Shown here: in pieces, positions 17,047 through 26,092 of the stretch | Layout of the letters: each line of letters begins with the position of its first letter | Position numbering within the stretch: position 1 is the stretch's first letter | Assembly: GCF_001005085.2 (NCBI RefSeq) | Contig: NZ_LBMU02000088.1 | Span: 124,001-188,000, forward strand | DNA length: 64,000 nt | Reading direction: 5' to 3' | Source of the DNA: Streptomyces humi | GTDB lineage: Bacteria > Actinomycetota > Actinomycetes > Streptomycetales > Streptomycetaceae | Position numbers and translations under genes: made by a program | The notes under the pieces: generated by a model | The model's database searches: none | The model's input: only the letters and a program-made list of their open reading frames with translations | Told to the model about the DNA's origin: nothing

Positions 17047-20000
17047 TCAACGGTCTTCCCCCGTTCGCAGCACCCGTGCGAGGTCGACCCGGGCCAGCAG
17101 CCGGGCCAGGCCCAGTACGACCGCGCTGACGGCCAGGGCGGTCGCCACCGTGGTGAACGCCACGACGGCCCACGGTACGACCAGGGGCAGCGGCGGATAC
17201 GGGACCTGTCCGCTGTCGTCGACGGTGACCAGGGGCAGCACCGCCGACGCCAGGGACACGCCCATCAGTGCCCCCGGTACCACCGCGAACAGGGTCAGAG
17301 CCAGTTGCTCGGCGCCCAGCAGCGCGGACAGGCTTCCGGCCCGGACACCGATCGCGCGCAGCAGCGCGAACTCCGTGCGGCGCTGCCGCACGGACACCAC
17401 CGCGTGGACGGTGAAGGCGACGACCGCGAACCCGGGGGCCACGTACCGGACCAGTTCCAGCACGCGGCGCAGCCCGCTGCGGAACGGGTCGGTCCGCAGG
17501 GCCTCGGCGGTGCGCGCGGTGGTCGTGACGCGGCCCAGCGCCGGCTGCGCCTCGGCGGCGGCGGCCGTGCGCGCGCTGTCGGTGCTGCCGAGCCACCAGA
17601 ACGCGGGATCCTCCTGATCGGCACCGACCCGTGTCGTCGCGGCGGCCAGTTGGCGCTGGTCGGCGATCAGATGTCCCTGTCCGCGGCCCAGTCCGGGCAG
17701 CGAGCGGGCCCGGCCGACCACCACGGCGGTGACCCGGGCGCCGCCCAGATCCAGCGTGGTGGTGCTGCCCACGCCCAGGCGCCCGTCGCTCAGCGCCGAG
17801 GTGTCGGCGCGCACCGGCAGCGGAGCCGGCCGCCCGTCAGGCACCGCCACGAGCCGCACCCGGCTGCCGGGCACGGTGTCGTAGTCACTGCTCGACAGGT
17901 AGCCGCCGAAGAGGTCACCGGTGGACTGCGAGGCCCGGATGCCGGTGCTGACGGTCGCCCGGAACACCTCGGAGCCGCCGGGAACGACCGAGCACACCCC
18001 GGGGGTGCCGGGGGTGTAGCCACCGGTCGGTCTTCCCTCGCACGCCCCCGCGGCGGAGTCCGTGGCGTGGGCCGTGCCGTCGGCCCAGACCTGCCCGCCG
18101 GGCAGCCGGGTGACCCAGGTGTCCGTGGCACCGCGCGCGCCCAGCCGGAGCAGTTCCAGGTCCAGCCGCGCGGGCCGCACGTCCGGCTGCGGCAGCACGC
18201 TGACGCTGGTCACCGTCAGCGGGTACTCGCGCGGATGACCGCCGCTCAGCGCCACGTCGAGGGGTACCACGACGACGTGCCTGGCGCCGTCGGCGGCGGG
18301 CAGACGGGCCGTGACCGTGCTGACGAGGCCGGACGCGTCCTGCACGGTCAGTTCCAGGTTCGGTGCCGCCCGGCTGCCGTCGCTGCCGAGGCGCTCGTCG
18401 AGGAGCAGCGCGGTCGGTCGCCCGGGGAGCCGTAGGCCGGGGACGGCCGGGTGCGGGGTGCGGGGTGCGGGACCGCCGATCGTGCCGACGAGCTCCTCGG
18501 TGGCACCGCCCGGCAGGGTCACCGTCGACTGCGTCACCGGTGTCACGGAGGTCGCCGCCGGCAAAGCGCGGTAGGCGGCGGCCAGTACGGCGGCGGGGTA
18601 GCTGTCGGCCGCGGAGGGAGAGAGGCGCACGTCCGCGCCGACGGTGAACGCGGCCTGCTCGGACGCCAGGCCGTCCAGGCAGGCCAGCGCGGTGGCGGCG
18701 AAGGCGCTCACCGACACGGCCAGGCACATCAGCGCCACCGGTCCCGCGGTGCGCGCGGCGCGCCGGCTCAACTGCCAGCCGGCCAGCGGGAGGACGAGGC
18801 CCCGGCTGCGCCGGCCGAACGCGTCCAGCAGCAGGGAGGCCAGCGGCAACAGCCGTAGCAGCAGCAGCGCGGCGGCGCCGGCCACCAGGGCCGGCACCAA
18901 AACCAGCACCGGGTCCGCGGACGCGGTGCCGGTGCCCATACCGGCGATCAGCGAGTGGTGCCGCCGCAACTCCAGATACCCGAGGGCCGCGACGGCCAGC
19001 AACGCCAGGTCGGCGCCCAGCCGTTGCGCGACGGCGGCCCGCGCGCCGCGGGACGGCCGCGACCTGGCCGACGGCAGCACGGGCAGCAGCACCGCGGCGG
19101 CATGCACCAGCAAGGTCAGACCTGCCGCCGCCCACGCGCCGGAGCCCGGGCTGCCAGGGTGCGGCAGCCCGGCCACGAACGGCGCTGCGACAGCGGCCGG
19201 AACGCCGGTGAGCGCCCACTCGGCCGCCGCGCCGCGCAGCAACCGCAGTGTGCCGGCGCCCCTGGCCCGTTGCAGGACCAGCTCCGCGTGCTGGCCGCCC
19301 GTCAGCTGACGGGCGGCCAGCACCAGGGTGGCCAGGGCGAGGGCCGCCAGCATCGCGCCCGGCAGGTACAGCGAGGACCTGGCCGCCACCATCGGCACCG
19401 TCAGGTCGTCGATCGCGCCCGGCAGGCCCGATACGACGGTCAGGTCCTCCAGCGTCGGCTGCCGCCCGCCGAACACCGACACCCGGCTCTCGCTGCCGGA
19501 GAAGGCGCGCAGCCGGTCGTGCAGCCCGGCGAGACTGCCCGCGTCGACACGGGCGTAGTCGGGCAGCACGCTCCAGCGGGCCGTCAGCTGTCCGTTCAGT
19601 ACGGCGCTGCCGTTGAGCGCCGAGGCGGACACCACCAGCAGGTGCTGTTCGGCGGTCTCGCCCTGGGCCAGGTTGCCGGCCATCGCGGGCCAGAACCCGA
19701 CGGCGCCCCTCGCCCGGAAGACACCGGTGATCCGCACGGTCATGGCGTGCTCGAAGCCGTCCTGCACCCGAAGGCCGGTACCGGCTCCGACGCCCAGGCG
19801 CCTGGCCAGCGCGACGGGCACCGCCGCCTCGACCGGGGCGGTGGACCCGGTGGCGACCGGGACGTCGGGGAGCGAGGTGAACGCGCGGGCCGGGGCGGCC
19901 GCCGTGTCCGCGGGCCACCGTCCGGCGACCAACTGCCCGAACCGGCCCGCGTCCTGGACCGCGACCGGGTGCAGCCCGCTGCCGCCGGGGCCGCGCGGCA

Positions 20001-20421
20001 GGCCCGTCACCCCGTCGATTCCCGTCACCGAGACGGGTGACATGCCGAGCAGCCCCGCGTACGTCCGCTGCGGCACCCCGGCGAACACCCGCTGGGCGGC
20101 GGCCCGCACATCGCGGTCCGCGGCGGCCATTCCCCCGGCCCGGAAGGACGCGCCGACGGCCACCTGGGCGTCCGGTGCGGCAGCGAGCCGCCGCACGGCC
20201 CCGTCCTGCACCGAACCTCCGGCCAGCGCCGCGAGCGCGGCCAGCGCGGTCGCACACAGCAGCACGGTCACCGCGACGGCTGCCGGCACCAGCCCGTGCC
20301 GTGTGGCGCGCCTGACGACGACGGGTAACCAGGACCGGGGCGGTCGCGGGGCGTCCGGGCGTCGCCGTGGCGAAGACGACAGGGCCGTGGCGGCCACATG
20401 AACCCCCGCAGAATCGAACAT
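17047..20421 (-). CDS. FtsX-like ABC permease (very large)
   Basis: A 1124-residue permease with a basic N-terminal tail and a first membrane helix near residues 45-70. Extracytoplasmic domains separate a mid-protein bundle (~350-560) from a C-terminal FtsX bundle (~985-1115), where VVSVRQRRTEFALLRAIGV is the typical FtsX cytoplasmic-loop sequence. It is upstream of and probably co-transcribed with the 944-residue permease. The two are likely to make a heterodimeric exporter or envelope mechano-transmission complex driven by the adjacent ATPases. The start (ATG at 20421) could be one of several. Confidence 0.5.
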   Translation of the reverse strand: MFDSAGVHVAATALSSSPRRRPDAPRPPRSWLPVVVRRATRHGLVPAAVAVTVLLCATALAALAALAGGSVQDGAVRRLAAAPDAQVAVGASFRAGGMAAADRDVRAAAQRVFAGVPQRTYAGLLGMSPVSVTGIDGVTGLPRGPGGSGLHPVAVQDAGRFGQLVAGRWPADTAAAPARAFTSLPDVPVATGSTAPVEAAVPVALARRLGVGAGTGLRVQDGFEHAMTVRITGVFRARGAVGFWPAMAGNLAQGETAEQHLLVVSASALNGSAVLNGQLTARWSVLPDYARVDAGSLAGLHDRLRAFSGSESRVSVFGGRQPTLEDLTVVSGLPGAIDDLTVPMVAARSSLYLPGAMLAALALATLVLAARQLTGGQHAELVLQRARGAGTLRLLRGAAAEWALTGVPAAVAAPFVAGLPHPGSPGSGAWAAAGLTLLVHAAAVLLPVLPSARSRPSRGARAAVAQRLGADLALLAVAALGYLELRRHHSLIAGMGTGTASADPVLVLVPALVAGAAALLLLRLLPLASLLLDAFGRRSRGLVLPLAGWQLSRRAARTAGPVALMCLAVSVSAFAATALACLDGLASEQAAFTVGADVRLSPSAADSYPAAVLAAAYRALPAATSVTPVTQSTVTLPGGATEELVGTIGGPAPRTPHPAVPGLRLPGRPTALLLDERLGSDGSRAAPNLELTVQDASGLVSTVTARLPAADGARHVVVVPLDVALSGGHPREYPLTVTSVSVLPQPDVRPARLDLELLRLGARGATDTWVTRLPGGQVWADGTAHATDSAAGACEGRPTGGYTPGTPGVCSVVPGGSEVFRATVSTGIRASQSTGDLFGGYLSSSDYDTVPGSRVRLVAVPDGRPAPLPVRADTSALSDGRLGVGSTTTLDLGGARVTAVVVGRARSLPGLGRGQGHLIADQRQLAAATTRVGADQEDPAFWWLGSTDSARTAAAAEAQPALGRVTTTARTAEALRTDPFRSGLRRVLELVRYVAPGFAVVAFTVHAVVSVRQRRTEFALLRAIGVRAGSLSALLGAEQLALTLFAVVPGALMGVSLASAVLPLVTVDDSGQVPYPPLPLVVPWAVVAFTTVATALAVSAVVLGLARLLARVDLARVLRTGEDR

Positions 20422-20551
20422 GTGACGGTGATCAGCGCGCCCCAGTCCTACCAGGCGTCACCCCGACCACACAAGAATCACCACACTGTTCCGCACCAGC
20501 CCTCTGCCGTCCGGAACAGACGCGGAAGCGGGATCCCACGTACGCGATCCT

Positions 20552-20731
20552 GCCGCCGGAGCGCCCGGGAGGCCGGAGCCGCCGTACGACCGGGGTGCCG
20601 CCGGAGCGGCCGGGAGGCCGGAGCCGTCGTACGACCGGGGTGCTGCCGGAGCGGCCGGGAGGCCGGAGCCGTCGTACGACCGGGGTGCTGCCGGAGCGGC
20701 CGGGAGGCCGGAGCCGTCGTACGACCGGGAT
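20552..20731. repeat. Four perfect-phase 45-bp tandem repeats
   Basis: Four consecutive 45-bp copies, copies 2-4 almost identical, each carrying GCCGGAGCGGCCGGGAGGCC and GCCGTCGTACGACCGGGGT. They lie in a 623-bp gap between divergent genes (permease at 20421, P450 at 21045). The GTCGTACGAC element inside each unit is a perfect 10-bp palindrome, so the array presents four evenly spaced dyads. No plausible protein is encoded on either strand, and nothing else was recognised in the rest of this gap. Confidence 0.5.
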
Positions 20732-21044
20732 GGCGCCGGGACGCGGTGACGGGTGGGCGTGCCACCGGCGCGGGCCCGCGGGGCACACCCGGTCCTCGCG
20801 CCGCGGTCCGGCCTGCGTGGGCGGGCGAGGGCGCCGGAGCACACCGGCGGAGTCCGGCCGGCTCCCCTCCACCGTCGTGCTTCCGCGCGCTGTGCGGGCC
20901 CTGTGCGTCGTACCGCGGCGGGGGGAAGGAACCGGCTTGAGCGCGCCGACGGGTGTGCCCCGCAGGCCTGCCGCCGCCCACCCCCGCCGCCGAGGGCCGG
21001 GCGAGCACAGAACCCATTCGGACCGCCAGTTCGGAGGCTGAGCC

Positions 21045-22430
21045 GTGACCATGGCCGACACACCCGCCCCCGTCCCCCGCGCACCCGGAGCGCTGCCGCT
21101 GCTCGGGCACGCCCTCGCGCTGCTGCGCGACCCGCTGGGTTTCCTGCGCTCGCTCCCGCCCCACGGCGATCTCGTCGCCGTCAACCTGGGCTCCCGCCCC
21201 GCGATCGTCGTGTGCGAACCCCGTCTGCTGCACCACGTCCTGGTCGACGACCACGTCTTCGACAAGGGCGGTCCCCTCTACGACCGGATCGCGGACTTCC
21301 TCGGCAACGGCCTGCTCAGCTGCCCGCACTCCCAGCACCGCCGCCAGCGCAGGCTCGTGCAACCCGCCTTCCATCCCCGCACGCTGCCCGGTTACGCCCA
21401 CACGATGGCGGGCCGGTTCGCCGAGGCCGTCGGCACCTGGCGCGAGGACCAGGTGATCGACGTCCTGCACGAGACCCAGCAGATCTCCTCCAGCGCCTTG
21501 ATCGCGACCCTGTTCGGCACCGGCCCGGACCCGGCCGGCAGGGCCCGGATAGCCGACGACGCCGCCACCCTGGTGGCCAACGCGTACCGGCAGGCGATCC
21601 GGCCGTCCTGGGTCAACGCCCTGCCCACACCCGCCAACATCCGCTGCCGCCGGGCCGTCGGGCGCCTTCGCGCCACCAGCACCGCGTACGTCGCCGAGCA
21701 GCGCGGGCGCGGCGACGCGGGCCCGATGCTCTCCGTGCTGCTGGCCTCCCGTGACGACGAGGGCGGCGGGCAGGGACTGTCGGACACCGAGTGCGTCGAC
21801 CAGGTCGTCGTGTTCTTCCTCGCCGGAACCGAGACCACGGCGGCAACCCTGGCCTGGGCCATGCACCTGCTCGCCACCCGCCCCGACCTCCAACGCGAAC
21901 TGCGCGGCGAGGCCGCCCGCGCCCAGAACCCGGCCGACCCCCGACAGCTGCCCCTGACCAGCGCCGTCATCACCGAGGTTCTGCGCCTGTACCCGCCGGC
22001 CTGGCTCTCGATGCGCACCACCACGACCGACACCGTCCTGGGCGGCCATCACGTCCCGGCCGGCACCACCGTCGTGTTCAGCCCCTACCTGATCCACCAC
22101 CGCCCCGATCTGTATCCCGATCCCGAGCGGTTCGACCCCCGGCGATGGACCGGCCAGGCCCGACGGCCCCCGTCACGCGGCGCTTTCGTGCCCTTCGGCG
22201 CCGGCGCCCGCAAGTGCGTCGGCGAGCGCTTCGCGTTCACCGAGGCCGTCCTCGCGCTCGCTGCCGTCGTCGACCGCTGGCACCTGGAACCACCGGGCGG
22301 AGCCGCCTTCCGCATACCCAGGCCGATGACGTCGTTCCAGCCCACGGGTCTGCACCTGCGGGTCACCGCACCCCCTGCCGGCACCCCCGCCTCCGGCGGG
22401 CTGCCCTCGACGGAAGGACGGGCACGATGA
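21045..22430 (+). CDS. Cytochrome P450 (terpenoid-type, paired with UbiA-fold protein)
   Basis: A 461-residue P450 with GTG start and TCGGAGG ribosome site. Landmarks: I-helix AGTETTAATLAW with the acid-alcohol pair, K-helix E-V-L-R, the DPERFDPRRW segment, and heme loop FGAGARKCVGERFA with Cys391. The closest general style is that of class B P450s which oxidise terpene skeletons (such as pentalenene or epi-isozizaene oxidases). The next gene starts within its stop codon (ATGA), so the two proteins are made together. It most likely oxidises the product of the UbiA-fold enzyme. No ferredoxin gene is adjacent. Confidence 0.5.
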   Translation: MTMADTPAPVPRAPGALPLLGHALALLRDPLGFLRSLPPHGDLVAVNLGSRPAIVVCEPRLLHHVLVDDHVFDKGGPLYDRIADFLGNGLLSCPHSQHRRQRRLVQPAFHPRTLPGYAHTMAGRFAEAVGTWREDQVIDVLHETQQISSSALIATLFGTGPDPAGRARIADDAATLVANAYRQAIRPSWVNALPTPANIRCRRAVGRLRATSTAYVAEQRGRGDAGPMLSVLLASRDDEGGGQGLSDTECVDQVVVFFLAGTETTAATLAWAMHLLATRPDLQRELRGEAARAQNPADPRQLPLTSAVITEVLRLYPPAWLSMRTTTTDTVLGGHHVPAGTTVVFSPYLIHHRPDLYPDPERFDPRRWTGQARRPPSRGAFVPFGAGARKCVGERFAFTEAVLALAAVVDRWHLEPPGGAAFRIPRPMTSFQPTGLHLRVTAPPAGTPASGGLPSTEGRAR

Positions 22431-23329
22431 CCGACCAGAGCGTCGTGCGGCCGGCCGCCCCGTGGCCGGCCCCGTGGCGGGCGGTGGCGGGCGAGGCGGC
22501 GTTGAGCTGGCGGTTCATTCGCAACGACCCGTGGGCCGGGCTCTGTCCGGGAGTGGCGTTCACCGTCGCCGTCGCCTGGCACCACCGGCTGGCGCCCGAC
22601 CGGTTCGCGTGGACCGTCGCGGGGTCGGTCCTGTACTTCTACCTCTACCTCTACGGCTTCTGCCTCACCAACCAGCTCACCGGCCGGCTCGAAGACCGCA
22701 TCAACAAGCCCACCCGGCCGCTCCCGCAGGGCCACGCCGGCACGCGGGGCACCGTCGTGCGCGCCGGCGTCGTCTTCGTCGCCTTCCCCCTGGTGGGCGC
22801 CCTGCTCGGGGTATGGGTGTGGGCGCTGGCCTGGGAGGCGGTGACGGTCCTGAACAACCTGGCAGGCGGCGCCCGCCGGTGGCTGGTCAAGGACGCCGTC
22901 ATCGGCTCCGGGGTGCTGCTGATGCTCGCTCCGGCCTGGCAGATGGCCGCCCCGCTCACCGCGGACACCTGGCGGTGGATGCTCACCCTCGCCGTAGTGA
23001 TCTTCCTGCTCATTCCCGTGCAGGACCTTCGAGACGTACCGGGCGACACCGCGGCCGGCCGCGTCACCTTTCCCATCGCCTTCGGTGAGCCCTTCACCCG
23101 CGCCTTCCTGGCCGTCGGCTTCTCCCTGCTGCCCCTGGTCGACCACTTCATGCTGCTGCGCGCGTCCACCGCCACGGCCTGGATCGCCGAAGCGGCGACA
23201 GCCGCCCTGTGCGTGACCATCGCCTGGCGGGTGACCCGCGGGCGCTCGCCGGCCCACGACCACCTCACCTACCGCCTCTTCGAGTACTGGTACGCCGCGA
23301 TCCTCGCCGCCGCGATCATCACCCTGTAG
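22427..23329 (+). CDS. UbiA-superfamily protein, probable UbiA-type terpene cyclase
   Basis: A 300-residue polytopic membrane protein with about seven to nine hydrophobic helices. The second Asp-rich motif is canonical (D203-V-P-G-D207 in QDLRDVPGD). The first motif reads N82-x3-G86-x3-D90 followed by NKPTRPL, so the Asp usual at the middle position of UbiA prenyltransferases is a Gly. An N-x3-G/A-x3-D first motif has been described for UbiA-related terpene cyclases (EriG class). Together with the coupled P450 this suggests a two-gene terpenoid pathway. A prenyltransferase role on an unknown acceptor is the alternative. A GC-rich dyad just after the stop may terminate the operon. Confidence 0.5.
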   Translation: MTDQSVVRPAAPWPAPWRAVAGEAALSWRFIRNDPWAGLCPGVAFTVAVAWHHRLAPDRFAWTVAGSVLYFYLYLYGFCLTNQLTGRLEDRINKPTRPLPQGHAGTRGTVVRAGVVFVAFPLVGALLGVWVWALAWEAVTVLNNLAGGARRWLVKDAVIGSGVLLMLAPAWQMAAPLTADTWRWMLTLAVVIFLLIPVQDLRDVPGDTAAGRVTFPIAFGEPFTRAFLAVGFSLLPLVDHFMLLRASTATAWIAEAATAALCVTIAWRVTRGRSPAHDHLTYRLFEYWYAAILAAAIITL

Positions 23330-23456
23330 CAGCCGGCCGCGGCCGGACCTGCGGGTCCGCCATCGCGGTGGCTCGGCGGGTGGTGGCCCGGACGGTACCT
23401 CTGAGGCTCCTCAACTCGCTTGGCGAGCACCGGTCACGGCCGTCAGGCTGATCTCC

Positions 23457-23792
23457 ATGACAGGAATCGTGGGACTGGGCAGGAAGAACACCTTCGTGCT
23501 GACCATCCGGGACGCGGACGAGGTCGCGGCGGCCCTGCGCGAGGCGCTCGCGGAGGCCTCGCCGGAGGAACGCCCGGGCCTGGAACGCGCCGCCGCACTC
23601 GTGGAGTCCACCGCCGCCGCCACGGAGGCCCGGCTGCGCGCCCGCTGGGTCCGCTCCCGGCTGGCCGCCGCCGGCTTCACCGGGGACGTCGGCTCGGTCG
23701 CCGCGGTGAAGGCGCTGCGTCAGGCGGAGCCCACGCTGAGCCTGCTCGCGGCGGTGCAACTCCAGCGCGAGGCGGTGGCGCACCCCGAGTGA
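23457..23792 (+). CDS. Small helical protein of unknown function
   Basis: A 111-residue protein, not recognised. It is Ala/Glu/Arg-rich and predicted mostly helical (REALAEASPEERPGLERAAALVESTAAATEARLRAR), with a short beta-like N-terminus (MTGIVGLGRKNTFVLTIRD). Codon bias is normal for the region, and no signal peptide or membrane segment is seen. It stands alone, 127 bp after the UbiA-fold gene. Function unknown. Confidence 0.5.
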   Translation: MTGIVGLGRKNTFVLTIRDADEVAAALREALAEASPEERPGLERAAALVESTAAATEARLRARWVRSRLAAAGFTGDVGSVAAVKALRQAEPTLSLLAAVQLQREAVAHPE

Positions 23793-23967
23793 GCCGGCGT
23801 CCGTCCCACGGACCCGGTCGGGCTGCCGAACGACTCAGGGAGACCCTGGGCGCCGTGGGCCACGGCCTGAACCGGCACGGCCGTGACCCGGACGAGACGT
23901 TTGTTCGGGCGGAATCGGTGCACACGATGAGCTGACACAGCCCTTATTCGAGGAAGCGAGACGCATC

Positions 23968-24246
23968 ATGGGCATCATCGCGTGGATCATCATCGGCCTG
24001 CTCGCCGGCGCCATCGCCAAGGCCTTGATGCCGGGCAAGGACCCGGGCGGCATCATCGTCACCATGCTCATCGGCATCGTCGGCGGTCTGCTCGGCGGCT
24101 GGCTCGGCAAGGTGATCTTCGGTGTGGACTCCATCGACGGGTTCTTCGACCTGTCCACGTGGATCGCCGCCATCGTCGGCTCCCTCATCCTGCTGGTCCT
24201 CTACCGCCTCGTCACCGGTAACCGGCACTCGCACCGCCACGCGTAA
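23968..24246 (+). CDS. GlsB/YeaQ/YmgE-family stress membrane protein
   Basis: A 92-residue protein of the transglycosylase-associated (GlsB/YeaQ/YmgE) family, beginning MGIIAWIIIGLLAGAIAK with the typical Gly-rich helix pairs (GGLLGGWLG). Three membrane segments, basic C-terminus. GAGGAAG lies 12 bases before the ATG. Members are induced under general or envelope stress in many bacteria, but the biochemical role is unknown. It is a single gene closed by a clear hairpin terminator. Confidence 0.5.
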   Translation: MGIIAWIIIGLLAGAIAKALMPGKDPGGIIVTMLIGIVGGLLGGWLGKVIFGVDSIDGFFDLSTWIAAIVGSLILLVLYRLVTGNRHSHRHA

Positions 24247-24277
24247 CGCGGCGAAGGCATACCCCGACGCGACCTGA

Positions 24278-24313
24278 ACGGCTCCCTCCCTGAACTCACG
24301 GGACGGGAGCCGT
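24278..24313 (+). terminator. Stem-loop terminator after the GlsB-family gene
   Basis: Perfect 9-bp arms ACGGCTCCC and GGGAGCCGT, with further inner pairing of CC and GG, lie 32-67 bp after the stop codon. It isolates the truncated gene that follows from upstream transcription. Confidence 0.5.
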
Positions 24314-24317
24314 CAGC

Positions 24318-24863
24318 GTGTACGACCACTCCACCGCGCGGTTCATCGGCCTGGCAGCGCTCCGGCAGCAACTCACCACGATCAACCCGGTCGGGATCTT
24401 CGGTCCGGTACTCGGTTCCGACTACGCCGGTTCGATCCGCATCATCCACGCGATGCTCACCGGTGCCATGCGCGCCGCGCCGCCGATCTGGACCAATACG
24501 GTCGACGTCCGGGACGTCGCCGACCTGCACGTCAAGGCGATGACCTCGCCGACCGCCGCCGGGCGGCGGTACCTGGCGCCGGCGGGCGAACCGATCTCCT
24601 TCGGGCAGATCGCGCTCGCCCTGCGCTCCCAGCTGGGCGCAGCGGCCGTGAGGGTTCCCGCCCGGTCGGCTCCCGCCTGGCTGCTGCGGCTGCTGTCCAC
24701 GGTCAGCCCGCGGCTGCGCGAGACGTTGCCGCAGTCGGGCGTGGCCCGCCGGGCCGGCAACGCCAAGGCCCGCGAGCAGTTGGACTGGGCACCACGCCCG
24801 AACGAGGAGAGCGTGGTCGCGAGTGCACGCGGTCTGGTGCGGCTCGGCCTGCTCGCCGGCTGA
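24318..24863 (+). pseudogene. Remnant of an extended-SDR epimerase/reductase (N-terminus missing)
   Basis: 181 residues matching only the C-terminal half of an NAD-dependent epimerase or dihydroflavonol-reductase-like protein: TINPVGIFGPVLG, the WTNTVDVRDVADLHVKAM segment and a terminal AREQLDWAPRPNEESV. The nucleotide-binding G-x-x-G-x-x-G and catalytic Y-x3-K are absent. The fragment starts 5 bp after a terminator with no ribosome site. It appears to be the surviving 3' end of a deleted gene and is unlikely to be functional. Confidence 0.5.
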
Positions 24864-24872
24864 GGTCGGAGG

Positions 24873-25131
24873 ATGAGCGACATGGCGGACACCCTCGGCG
24901 ACTTCCTGCGGGCCCGGCGGGAACAGCTCAGCCCCCAGGAGGCCGTGCCTGCCCGCCGGAGTACGCCGCCGCGCCACCGGCTGCACCCGGTTCCACCACC
25001 CCTCGGTCGGGCAACTGGACCTCCACTACGAAAAGCTCCTCAGACCAGAGGCGCAGCAACTCCTCGTCGTCCACCACGCCGAGCAGGGCTCACCCGGCGC
25101 CGAGCGCCTGCGACTGCTCACCAGCCTCTGA
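24873..25131 (+). pseudogene. Remnant of an XRE/MmyB-type transcription regulator (internal deletion)
   Basis: The first ~25 residues (MADTLGDFLRARREQLSPQEA) are the start of a helix-turn-helix regulator of the XRE family with MmyB-like ligand domain. After a shift into another frame, the sequence FHHPSVGQLDLHYEKLL and the terminal GSPGAERLRLLTSL match the very end of the same protein type. The ~200 central residues, including the DNA-recognition helix and ligand domain, are gone. This is a gene collapsed by internal deletion plus frameshift. Such regulators often sit beside the oxidoreductase they control, which fits the decayed epimerase next door. Confidence 0.5.
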
Positions 25132-25238
25132 ACCCGGGCAGGGGGACGACATCTCGACGGTTGCGTTCGGATGGAGACCAGCCTGCTTACACCTCAATCG
25201 AGTTGACCACCTCCGCCAGGCAGTGCTGAGGTCGGCAG

Positions 25239-25979
25239 GTGGACAGCATCCCCGCCAACCGGCGGTTCTGGAATCAGATCAGCAGCGCCTACCAGCACGA
25301 GCACGATCCGCAGATCGGAGCCGCACCCCGGCTGTGGGGCATGTACTCCGTCCCGGACGCGCACCTGCGCGCCCTGGGTGACGTCACCGGCAAGCGCGTC
25401 CTCGAACTCGGCTGCGGCGCCGGCCAGTGGTCCAGGGCGCTCGCCGCCGAGGGCGCCACCGTGGTCGGGCTCGACCTGTCCGAAGCCCAACTCGCCGCAG
25501 CGGAACGTGCGATGGGAGCGGCCCGCTACCCGCTGGTGCAGGGCGCCGCCGAACGACTCCCCTTCGCCGCGGACAGTTTCGACCTGGTGTTCTGCGACTT
25601 CGGCGGGCTCAGCTGGGCGCCCCCGCACCTGGCCGTCCCGCAGGCCGCACGCGTCCTGTGCCGGGGCGGGCGCCTGGTGTTCAACGTCGCCAGCCCATGG
25701 TTCGAAGCCTGCTACGACGAGGCCGCCGGCCGCGTGACCACGACGCTGCGGCAGGACTACTTCGGGCTGGACACCATCGCCGAGGACGACGGCGCGACCA
25801 GCTATCAGCTCACCTACGGCGACTGGGTCAGGGTCCTGCGCGGCGCCGGTCTCGTCATCGACGACCTCATCGAGCCTCGGCCCGAACGCGGAACACCCAA
25901 CGGCTACAACGAGACCGACCCACCCGACTGGGCACACCGCTGGCCGGCGGAACTCCTCTGGGTGACCCACAAACCGTAG
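25239..25979 (+). CDS. Class I SAM-dependent methyltransferase
   Basis: A 246-residue protein with GTG start. Motif I is VLELGCGAGQWS (SAM-binding Gly-rich loop), followed by the acidic residue in VVGLDLSEAQ, then motif II/III equivalents FDLVFCDFGGLSW and ARVLCRGGRLVFNVASP. This is a Methyltransf_11-type small-molecule methyltransferase; the acceptor is unknown. The C-terminal lid region (RQDYFGLDTIAEDDG) is unremarkable. It is a single gene preceded by decayed genes, with no operon partner. Confidence 0.5.
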   Translation: MDSIPANRRFWNQISSAYQHEHDPQIGAAPRLWGMYSVPDAHLRALGDVTGKRVLELGCGAGQWSRALAAEGATVVGLDLSEAQLAAAERAMGAARYPLVQGAAERLPFAADSFDLVFCDFGGLSWAPPHLAVPQAARVLCRGGRLVFNVASPWFEACYDEAAGRVTTTLRQDYFGLDTIAEDDGATSYQLTYGDWVRVLRGAGLVIDDLIEPRPERGTPNGYNETDPPDWAHRWPAELLWVTHKP

Positions 25980-26092
25980 GCTCCACCGGCTCCCGAAGAG
26001 CTGTCGCCCCCGACGATTCACCAGCGGGTGGCGCGGACGCCGGGCGTCCCGGCCCGGTTCGTACGCGAGGTGTGCCCGCTCGGTGCCGTGCG

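Noticed and set aside
20367..21041. Long plus-strand open frame over the 45-bp repeat array
   Set aside because: Its length comes from the repeat unit being a multiple of three; composition is Arg/Pro-rich as in GC-rich non-coding frames, it overlaps the start of a real permease gene, and it has no ribosome site or known domain.
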